Origin: Candidatus Pacearchaeota archaeon
GTDB lineage: Archaea; Nanobdellota; Nanobdellia; Pacearchaeales; GW2011-AR1
DNA: 34,332 nt
Assembly: GCA_016188895.1 (NCBI GenBank)
Contig: JACPGZ010000049.1
Coordinates: 1 to 34,332, forward strand
Direction: 5' to 3'
Position numbers and translations under genes: made by a program. This document shows, in pieces, positions 29,365 through 34,332 of the stretch; position 1 is the stretch's first letter, and each line of letters starts with the position of its first letter. The notes under the pieces were generated by a model. That model saw only the letters and a list, made by a program, of their open reading frames with translations. It made no database searches and was not told where the DNA came from.

Positions 29365-29816
29365 TTCTTAATTTTGAAAAAATCATTTAATATATTCTTG
29401 TGATAAAATGCAAGTTTAAGATTTTTGATTTCTTTTTTAGAAAACCACTTCTGATTCACAACTTCATGATTTGATTTTTCCTTTCCGCTTGGGGAGCTGT
29501 AAAATACAAGCACTACTGCATGTGTTTTTAATCTAGGCACATATTCATCATAATAATTAAAGAATTTAGGATTTTTCATCTTCAGGCCTGTTTCTTCTTT
29601 TAATTCTCTTTTCACTGATTGAAGAGCTGTTTCACCAATGTCTATATGTCCGCCTGGAATGCACCACTTCCCTCCTTCTTTCAAGTCTAAAGCTCTTTCT
29701 GTTAGCAGGATTTTTCCATTCTTGAGTAATATTCCTGCAACAGTGGCTTTTACTGTTGGATATTTCCTTTTATTAAAGTCTTTATGTTTTTCTAAATTAT
29801 TGTATTCCATTTTCAT
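29361..29816 (-). CDS. Nudix hydrolase
   Basis: 151 residues from ATG 29816. The Nudix box G-x5-E-x7-R-E-U-x-E-E-x-G-U is complete in GHIDIGETALQSVKRELKEE then TGL. The preceding KWCIPGG gives the substrate-side loop, and VNQKWFSKKEIKNL is the common C-terminal W-F-x-x-x-E-I. It probably clears a nucleoside diphosphate derivative such as an oxidised nucleotide or mRNA-cap-like substrate; specificity cannot be read. It overlaps the ASCH gene before it and dtdA after it by a few bases, so the three are co-translated. An in-frame TTG at 29825 is a weaker alternative start. Confidence 0.93.
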   Translation of the reverse strand: MKMEYNNLEKHKDFNKRKYPTVKATVAGILLKNGKILLTERALDLKEGGKWCIPGGHIDIGETALQSVKRELKEETGLKMKNPKFFNYYDEYVPRLKTHAVVLVFYSSPSGKEKSNHEVVNQKWFSKKEIKNLKLAFYHKNILNDFFKIKK

Positions 29817-30126
29817 TAATCTCAAACAATCCTAACTTTCCTTTAACAGTAAAGGGCTTAATATTTTTTATGTCTTTTAATATCCATGAATTTGCTCTTG
29901 GATAAATTTTACAGCATGCTGCATCTTCATCATGCTCTGTCATTTTTCTTACATCAATTAATTCTGCAATTGCAAATGCCTTGCCGCTAAGTTCAGATTT
30001 TGGATATTTGCTTGCGCATAAAATTATATTGCCTCTGTAATTTGTTTTCCATTTTCTTGTTTCTATTGTTTTCTTGCCCTCTTTTATCATTGAAGCCCAT
30101 GGTTCTTTGAGGCACAGCGCTTTCAT
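29797..30126 (-). CDS. ASCH-domain protein
   Basis: 109 residues. MKALCLKEPWASMIKEGKKT then IETRKWKTNYRG is the ASCH signature (L-x-x-P-W-[AV]-x-x-I-x-x-G-x-K-x-x-E-x-R-x-W-x-T-x-Y-R-G). AFAIAELIDVRKMTEHDEDA forms the next strands, and GKLGLFEI ends the PUA-like barrel. ASCH proteins bind RNA or nucleosides; some bacterial ones are RNases or N4-acetylcytidine amidohydrolases. It overlaps the Nudix gene by 20 bases, and the pairing suggests nucleotide or RNA metabolism. Confidence 0.88.
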   Translation of the reverse strand: MKALCLKEPWASMIKEGKKTIETRKWKTNYRGNIILCASKYPKSELSGKAFAIAELIDVRKMTEHDEDAACCKIYPRANSWILKDIKNIKPFTVKGKLGLFEINENGIQ

Positions 30127-30159
30127 AACTCTTAAAAAGCCAGTTTTGTTTAATAATTT

Positions 30160-30408
30160 ATGTATTGGGAATATTTGCTTGCTTTTGCTGTCCTTTTAAC
30201 TGCAGTTCCGGTTGCTTATGTTTTAGCCAAACTGACAAAAGAGGAGATTAGAAAGAGAAAAAGATTTTTTATTGCTCTTATAGTATTATTTGGCATAACA
30301 TCTTTGCTGTCTTTAATTCTTAGGTTTAACAACTGGAAGGCTGTACTATTTACATCATTGTTTATGATTTTGGTTGAATTAGGGTTGTTAATGTTTTCAA
30401 AGAGATGA
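30160..30408 (+). CDS. Three-helix membrane protein, unknown
   Basis: 82 residues: helix 1 YLLAFAVLLTAVPVAYVLAK, a positive loop (LTKEEIRKRKRF), helix 2 FIALIVLFGITSLLSLIL, a short loop, helix 3 VLFTSLFMILVELGLLMF, ending SKR. The basic loop places it on the cytoplasmic side. It diverges from the ASCH operon over a 33-bp gap and ends 37 bases before dph5, with a TATA-like tttttaataaat in between. No family recognised. Confidence 0.7.
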   Translation: MYWEYLLAFAVLLTAVPVAYVLAKLTKEEIRKRKRFFIALIVLFGITSLLSLILRFNNWKAVLFTSLFMILVELGLLMFSKR

Positions 30409-30445
30409 TGCAAACCTTTTTAATAAATGAAAATTCAGCTTTGTT

Positions 30446-31177
30446 ATGTTCTACTTAATCGGGCTAGGACTTAGCGAGAAATCATTAAATTTAGAGGCAG
30501 TTGAAGTCTGCAAGAATGCAGATGCTGTTTATATGGAAAATTATACAGTGAAGTTTCCTTATGATATTAACAAACTTGAAGATTTAATTGGAAAGAAGAT
30601 TATTAAATTAGACAGGAATCAAGCAGAAAAAGCTGAGTTTTTAGAGAATGCTAGGAAGAAGAATGTTGCTTTGCTGGTTTATGGAAATCCTCTTACAGCA
30701 ACAACCCACATCTCACTTTTACAATATTGCGTTTCAAAAGGAATTTCTTACAAAATAATACCAAATGCGTCTGTTTTTGACGCAATTGCAGAGACAGGCT
30801 TGCAATTATATAAATTCGGCAAGACAGCAAGCATTCCTGCATGGAACGATAAGTACAAGCCAGATAGTTTTGCTTTAGTTGTCAAAGAGAATTTGTCAAT
30901 TGATGCGCATACCCTTCTTTTAGTTGACATTGGGCTGTCATGCTGGAATGCATTAAACCAGCTGGAAGAGGCATTGAGGAAAAATAATATTTTAGAGCTG
31001 GGTCATATTTACATATGCTCAAGGCTTGGAACTGATAATCAGAAGATATTTGTCATAAACTTGAAAGATGAACTCTATGAAAAAGTGCTTCAGGTAGAAG
31101 AGCCATTCTGTTTCATAATACCTGCAAAAATGCATTTTATTGAGAAGGAATTTACAGATAATTTCAGTAAAGTTTAA
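30446..31177 (+). CDS. dphB: Diphthine synthase
   Basis: 243 residues. MFYLIGLGLSEKSLNLEAVE, then ADAVYMENYTVKF is the Dph5 start (Y-x-I-G-L-G-L...E......A-D-x-V-Y-x-E-x-Y-T). LLVYGNPLTATTHISLL is the SAM-binding G-x-P-x-x-A-T-T-H loop, NASVFDAIAETGLQLYKFG the next conserved block, and ENLSIDAHTLLLVDIGL follows. It trimethylates the diphthamide intermediate on EF-2, whose gene is 4 kb away and keeps the target His. A slightly shorter C-terminus than the ~260-residue average is seen. The gene has its own TATA-like box. Confidence 0.95.
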   Translation: MFYLIGLGLSEKSLNLEAVEVCKNADAVYMENYTVKFPYDINKLEDLIGKKIIKLDRNQAEKAEFLENARKKNVALLVYGNPLTATTHISLLQYCVSKGISYKIIPNASVFDAIAETGLQLYKFGKTASIPAWNDKYKPDSFALVVKENLSIDAHTLLLVDIGLSCWNALNQLEEALRKNNILELGHIYICSRLGTDNQKIFVINLKDELYEKVLQVEEPFCFIIPAKMHFIEKEFTDNFSKV

Positions 31178-31201
31178 ATTAATGATATTATTATTCATTT
31201 C

Positions 31202-31804
31202 ATGCAAAAAAGAATTATTCTAAATATTATTGGTATCATTTTTCTTGCTTTCGGCATTGCTGCAATAGTTAATGTCACACTTCGCAGCCAGTATGAGCAG
31301 GTTATATGGTTTTGCTATATAGGGCTTGTTATTATGGGAATTGCTACTTTGAAACAGAATTCATTTTGGCTAACAAGCCAGATAAATATACTTGCATTTC
31401 CATTATTGTTCTGGAGCTTTGATTTTATTATTTTGATTGCAACTGGAAATTCTATATTCGGGCTTACAGATTATTTTTTAGCAGAAGACTTTCCTCTTAT
31501 ATCAAAGATTATAAGCATACAGCATCTTTTCACAATCCCACTATCAATTTATGCGCTTTATTTAATGAAATTAAAAAGGAATGATGCATGGAAGATTAGT
31601 TTTGTTCAGCTTACTGCCTTGTTTTTTGTTACACGCATATTTACATCATCTGAAAGCAATCTTAATTGTGTATATAGATCATGCTTTAATTTTACACTTG
31701 ATTTTTATCCTATAGCATGGTTTATTGCAGGGTCTCTGATGATTTTAATAACAAATTTTATTATTGTGAGGTTTTTTAAAAATGGAAGAAGACCCAAGAA
31801 CTAA
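31202..31804 (+). CDS. Six-helix membrane protein, unknown
   Basis: 200 residues with about six hydrophobic spans (IIGIIFLAFGIAAIVNVTL, VIWFCYIGLVIMGIATL, INILAFPLLFWSFDFIILIA, LFTIPLSIYALYLMKL, a conserved-looking central stretch, and a last span near AGSLMILITNFIIVRFF). Charged or aromatic residues in the loops (NLNCVYRSCFNFTLDFYP with two Cys) face outside. The C-terminus overlaps the next gene by 23 bases. It starts 24 bases after dph5. No family recognised. Confidence 0.7.
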   Translation: MQKRIILNIIGIIFLAFGIAAIVNVTLRSQYEQVIWFCYIGLVIMGIATLKQNSFWLTSQINILAFPLLFWSFDFIILIATGNSIFGLTDYFLAEDFPLISKIISIQHLFTIPLSIYALYLMKLKRNDAWKISFVQLTALFFVTRIFTSSESNLNCVYRSCFNFTLDFYPIAWFIAGSLMILITNFIIVRFFKNGRRPKN

Positions 31805-32051
31805 GGAAGAGTTGGATTTGTGCAAGAGAATTTATGCATTGATAGAGGAGCTGAAAAAGAAAGGAGATCACAGAGTTGTTGATATTTTGGATGTGATGGA
31901 TAAGTCTGCTAAATCAGTCACTTCTCCAGAAAACATTAGACCTGTTGGTGAGGTATTGTATAAATCAAGTCTTGCAGTATTCAATTATATAGAAGAAAAT
32001 CACCCGGATTTATATGGATTTGTTCAGAAGACGCGCAGGGATTTGAACTAA
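31782..32051 (+). CDS. Small helical cytosolic protein coupled to the membrane protein
   Basis: 89 residues, no membrane segment: MEEDPRTKEELDLCKRIYAL, EELKKKGDHRVVDILDVMDK, SAKSVTSPENIRPVGEVLYK, NYIEENHPDLYGFVQKTRRD. It is predicted all-helical. The 23-base overlap with the upstream membrane gene suggests the two products interact. The stop overlaps the convergent tfs gene by four bases. Function unknown. Confidence 0.65.
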   Translation: MEEDPRTKEELDLCKRIYALIEELKKKGDHRVVDILDVMDKSAKSVTSPENIRPVGEVLYKSSLAVFNYIEENHPDLYGFVQKTRRDLN

Positions 32052-32353
32052 CGATATTCCCTGTGGGTGAATTTGCACTTTGTGCAGCGAAAGAACTGCG
32101 TTTCAGCTTCATCTCCTGCCCTTGTCTGAACTGTCCAGAAATGAGCCTCTTCATTCCCGCATTTTTTGCATTTGAATTTTGTTATAGGAAGAATATCAAC
32201 ATTCTCTTTAACCACATCCACTTTTCCTTTTTTCTCTATTTTTTCAGATGTTTCCATCTTTATCTTGCCTTTCAGCGAATAATTGCATCGTGGGCAGCCA
32301 TAATTCTTGGTCTTTTTCACAAGTATTGTTCCGCATTTAGGGCAAAATTCCAT
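32048..32353 (-). CDS. tfs: Transcription factor S (TFS, TFIIS/RPB9-like)
   Basis: 101 residues. The N-terminal zinc ribbon is CPKCGTILVKKTKNYGCPRC (residues 4-23). A basic linker follows, then the C-terminal ribbon CKKCGNEEAHFWTVQTRAGD then EAETQFFRCTKC. The tip residues R-A-G-D-E replace the usual R-S-x-D-E but keep the acidic D-E pair needed to stimulate RNA cleavage in backtracked RNA polymerase. Length is normal for archaeal TFS. It has a short gap to the winged-helix gene downstream on the same strand direction. Confidence 0.95.
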   Translation of the reverse strand: MEFCPKCGTILVKKTKNYGCPRCNYSLKGKIKMETSEKIEKKGKVDVVKENVDILPITKFKCKKCGNEEAHFWTVQTRAGDEAETQFFRCTKCKFTHREYR

Positions 32354-32431
32354 GTTAACTCTCTATTTTTATGGAGTGCATAAACTGCAATATATTTAAG
32401 CTTTTGCTTGCTATGATAATAGTTACTATTA

Positions 32432-32701
32432 TTAATTGTTGAAAGTTTTTCTTATGTTATCAATGTTCTCTGCAATGCCCCTGCCTCTTTCTGTAAGTGT
32501 AATCAATTTTATTCTTCCTTTCTTCTCCACTGAAATTAAGTCCAGTTTCTCAAGTGTCTGCAAAATTTTTACTGCATGGCTGTATGTACAATCCACTTCC
32601 TTTGCCAGAAGAGAGCCATACTTTGCTCTTGAAAGCCTTCTTAATGCAATAAGCATCAGTGCCGGCTTTCTTCGAAAAAAAATATCGAAGTTATCTTTCA
32701 T
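32432..32701 (-). CDS. Winged-helix transcriptional regulator (MarR/PadR-like)
   Basis: 89 residues. ALMLIALRRLSRAKYGSLLA then KEVDCTYSHAVKILQTLEKL is a helix-turn-helix with a recognition helix at Y-S-H-A-V-K-I-L. DLISVEKKGRIKLITLTERG forms the wing (L-I...K-x-G-R-x-x-x-x-x-L-T-x-x-G). A short C-terminal helix may dimerise it. Upstream, in the 160-bp gap to trpS, are two TCTGATA repeats and a perfect 14-bp inverted repeat that could be its operators. Target unknown. Confidence 0.82.
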   Translation of the reverse strand: MKDNFDIFFRRKPALMLIALRRLSRAKYGSLLAKEVDCTYSHAVKILQTLEKLDLISVEKKGRIKLITLTERGRGIAENIDNIRKTFNN

Positions 32702-32751
32702 TTCCTTAGTCTGATATATTGTTTATAATGTATATATTCTGATACATGTTC

Positions 32752-32787
32752 GCTTTAAAAATCTTTCTATTCCAAGATTTTTAAAGC
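32752..32787. promoter_or_regulatory. Perfect 14-bp inverted repeat in the divergent gap before trpS
   Basis: GCTTTAAAAATCTT (32752-32765) and AAGATTTTTAAAGC (32774-32787) are exact reverse complements around the spacer tctattcc. It lies 51 bases beyond the start of the winged-helix gene and 75 bases before trpS. Both arms contain TTTAAAA, so it could serve as a bidirectional TATA region or as a regulator site. Two TCTGATA words lie nearer the winged-helix gene (about 32710 and 32739). Confidence 0.6.
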
Positions 32788-32861
32788 AGGATATGAACAA
32801 ATTAGATTGATATTTTTTCAGGCTTAGAAAAGATTTAAAACAAGCTTTGCTATAATGTTTT

Positions 32862-33986
32862 ATGGAAAAATTCAAGGTAACTCCTTGGGATGTAAAAGGG
32901 GCTGTTGATTATTCAAAGCTTATCAAGGAATTTGGAACAGAGCCTATTAACGATGCCTTGCTTTCAAGGATAAAGAAGCACACTAAAGAATTGCATTTCA
33001 TGCTAAGAAGAAAAATTTTTTTCTGCCACAGGGATATGAGCTGGTTGCTAGATGAGCATGAAAAAGGAAACAAGTTCTTTTTGTATACAGGCAGGGCTTC
33101 ATCAAAAGGCGGAGTTCATCTTGGTCATTTGATTCCATGGATGTTTGCTCAGTGGATGCAGGAAAAATTTGATGCTGAGATGTGGTTTCAGTTTCCAGAT
33201 GAGGAAAAATTCCTGTTCAGTAAGGATATTTCACTTGAAGAAACAGAGAAGTCAACATTAGAAGATGCTTTAGATGTGATTGCTCTGGGATTTGATTCCA
33301 AAAAAACTCATTTTTTGATTGACACAAAACACGCTGGCTTGATGTATAAGCATGCATGCAGAGTTGCCAAGAAAATAACTTTATCTACAGTAAAAGCAAG
33401 TTTTGGCTTTGAAAATGATGCAAATATTGGCATGATTTTTTATACAGCAATGCAAGCTGTTCCAGCAATATTGCCATCTGTGTTAAAGGAAAAAAATATT
33501 CCGTGCTTGATTCCGCTTGGTGTCGACCAGGACACTCATTTCAGAGTTTCAAGAGATGTTATGCCAAAGCTTGGATATTACAAGCCAGCAATAATACATA
33601 ACATTTTTCTTCCAGGCTTGAAAGAGAATGGAAAGATGTCTGCATCTGATACAAATTCTGCAATATTTACAACAGATTCTCCAAAGGATGTTGAATCAAA
33701 AATTAAAAAATATGCTTTTTCAGGCGGGCAGGCAAGTGTTGAAGAGCATAAGAAGAAAGGAGGAAATCCTGATGCTGATGTTTCATATCAATATTTGAGA
33801 ATGCTTCTTGAGCAAGATGACAAAAAACTGGAAAAGATTTATAATGACTACAAATCAGGCAAAATGACAACAGCAGAGCTTAAGGATATAACTATAGAGA
33901 AGATTAATGCATTTTTGAAAGAGCATCAGAAGAAAAGAGAGCAAGCACGAAAACAACTAGACAGATTTATCTATAAGGAGAAATAA
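32862..33986 (+). CDS. trpS: Tryptophanyl-tRNA synthetase
   Basis: 374 residues, archaeal/eukaryotic-type TrpRS. Class I signature HLGH at 86-89 (FFLYTGRASSKGGVHLGHLI). The second is KMSAS at 258-262 (ENGKMSASDT). Conserved LIPLGVDQDTHFRVSRDV (216-233) binds tryptophan and ATP. Residues 308 onward form the helical C-terminal anticodon domain (YQYLRMLLEQDDKKLEKIYN). The start is about 25 bases after TATA-like gatttaaaaca. The family is close to the 380-residue norm. A small membrane pair follows directly after the stop. Confidence 0.97.
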   Translation: MEKFKVTPWDVKGAVDYSKLIKEFGTEPINDALLSRIKKHTKELHFMLRRKIFFCHRDMSWLLDEHEKGNKFFLYTGRASSKGGVHLGHLIPWMFAQWMQEKFDAEMWFQFPDEEKFLFSKDISLEETEKSTLEDALDVIALGFDSKKTHFLIDTKHAGLMYKHACRVAKKITLSTVKASFGFENDANIGMIFYTAMQAVPAILPSVLKEKNIPCLIPLGVDQDTHFRVSRDVMPKLGYYKPAIIHNIFLPGLKENGKMSASDTNSAIFTTDSPKDVESKIKKYAFSGGQASVEEHKKKGGNPDADVSYQYLRMLLEQDDKKLEKIYNDYKSGKMTTAELKDITIEKINAFLKEHQKKREQARKQLDRFIYKEK

Positions 33987-33990
33987 GAAT

Positions 33991-34071
33991 ATGATAAACT
34001 GGAAAGACATTGCATTTTGGATTTTGATAGTTCTCGCTATAATAATGTTAATTGTGTCATTTTATAGATAA
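33991..34071 (+). CDS. 26-residue single-pass membrane protein, first gene of the second small pair
   Basis: MINWKDIAFWILIVLAIIML then IVSFYR. It starts four bases after the trpS stop and one base before the next gene. The N-W-x-[DN]-I-x-F-W-I core equals that of the 34-residue protein at 2946-3050, and both stand directly before homologous second genes. This is the best reason to believe the very short frame is translated. Confidence 0.6.
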   Translation: MINWKDIAFWILIVLAIIMLIVSFYR

Positions 34072-34072
34072 A

Positions 34073-34321
34073 ATGGCAAGAAAAATTAATGTATATGACA
34101 TATTATTTTGGATATTCTTTATAATTGCAGTTATATTCTTCCTATGGTATATTTTTGGTAATTCTCCAACATTAGAGCAAGCGTTATTGATATTAATAAT
34201 TACATTTTTATTTAAGATTCAAGCAGATGTTGTTTCTAATACCAAAGAAATAAGTATTATAAAGAATAGTTTTATCAGGTTAGTTAATGACTTTAAAGAA
34301 ATTAAAGATAAAAAAAGTTAA
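34073..34321 (+). CDS. Small membrane protein with ILFWI...FGNSPT motif (paralogue)
   Basis: 82 residues from ATG 34073. It reads MARKINVYDILFWIFFIIAV, then FFLWYIFGNSPTLEQALLIL, a second hydrophobic span and a polar tail with LVNDFKEIKDKKS. It matches the 3047-3268 protein in ILFWIF, W-x-I-F-G-N-S-P-T, L-F-K-I and [ND]-D-F-K-E. The in-frame ATG at 34052 would overlap the preceding small gene and is less likely. Function unknown. Confidence 0.75.
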   Translation: MARKINVYDILFWIFFIIAVIFFLWYIFGNSPTLEQALLILIITFLFKIQADVVSNTKEISIIKNSFIRLVNDFKEIKDKKS

Positions 34322-34332
34322 AATGAAAAAAA

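Overview
The window is AT-rich archaeal chromosome, most likely from a DPANN archaeon of the Woesearchaeota/Pacearchaeota type. The case rests on archaeal information-processing genes (thermosome, aEF2, NAC, a Sec61-beta-type SecG, TFS, FEN-1, archaeal D-aminoacyl-tRNA deacylase, diphthine synthase), TATA boxes of the form tttataaa about 25-30 bases before many starts with little or no leader, very tight ATGA-overlapped genes, and many small membrane proteins of kinds I associate with those lineages. The assignment is inference; no 16S gene is present.

Layout. 1-9.7 kb: a segment bounded by two inverted copies of an IS end (transposase C-terminus) that are identical over 102 bp. Between them lie an N-terminally truncated HTH_10 regulator, a possible FcoT-like protein, an amino-acid permease, tRNA-Arg(TCG), a small membrane protein pair, an HTH-nucleotidyltransferase gene with a truncated HEPN partner, DNA polymerase X, a vapBC module flanked by a duplication of the polX 3' end, a lipoprotein, the thermosome, and a retropepsin/DUF5678 pair. 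9.7-11.4 kb: a repeat-rich putative DNA-binding protein, then secG-nac. 11.4-15.9 kb: a cluster of proteins of unknown function built around three related exported multi-spanning membrane proteins. 16.0-20.3 kb: four toxin-antitoxin-like modules in a row (MNT-HEPN, a second nucleotidyltransferase pair, AbiE, DUF433/DUF5615). 20.3-23.8 kb: two more signal-plus-TM proteins, FEN-1, small proteins, a 36-bp tandem repeat array and a membrane-anchored possible metallopeptidase. 23.9-34.3 kb: mainly translation genes (EF-2 with a mini-intein, HisRS beside tRNA-His, DTD2, Dph5, TrpRS) with Nudix and ASCH proteins, TFS, a winged-helix regulator and a second small membrane pair.

How it fits together. 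EF-2 keeps the diphthamide histidine region and Dph5 is encoded 4 kb away, so diphthamide modification is probably active. EF-2 has a 196-residue endonuclease-free intein exactly in the GK/T P-loop, and both sites expected to hold the monovalent cation in translational GTPases are substituted. tRNA-His, HisRS and DTD2 are neighbours on one strand. SecG and NAC form a protein-targeting pair. The best candidates for something undescribed are the membrane protein cluster at 11.4-15.9 kb (with distant look-alikes at 20.3-21.7 kb), the duplicated two-gene small membrane module at both ends of the window, and the palindromic 36-bp repeat family that sits next to tRNA genes.
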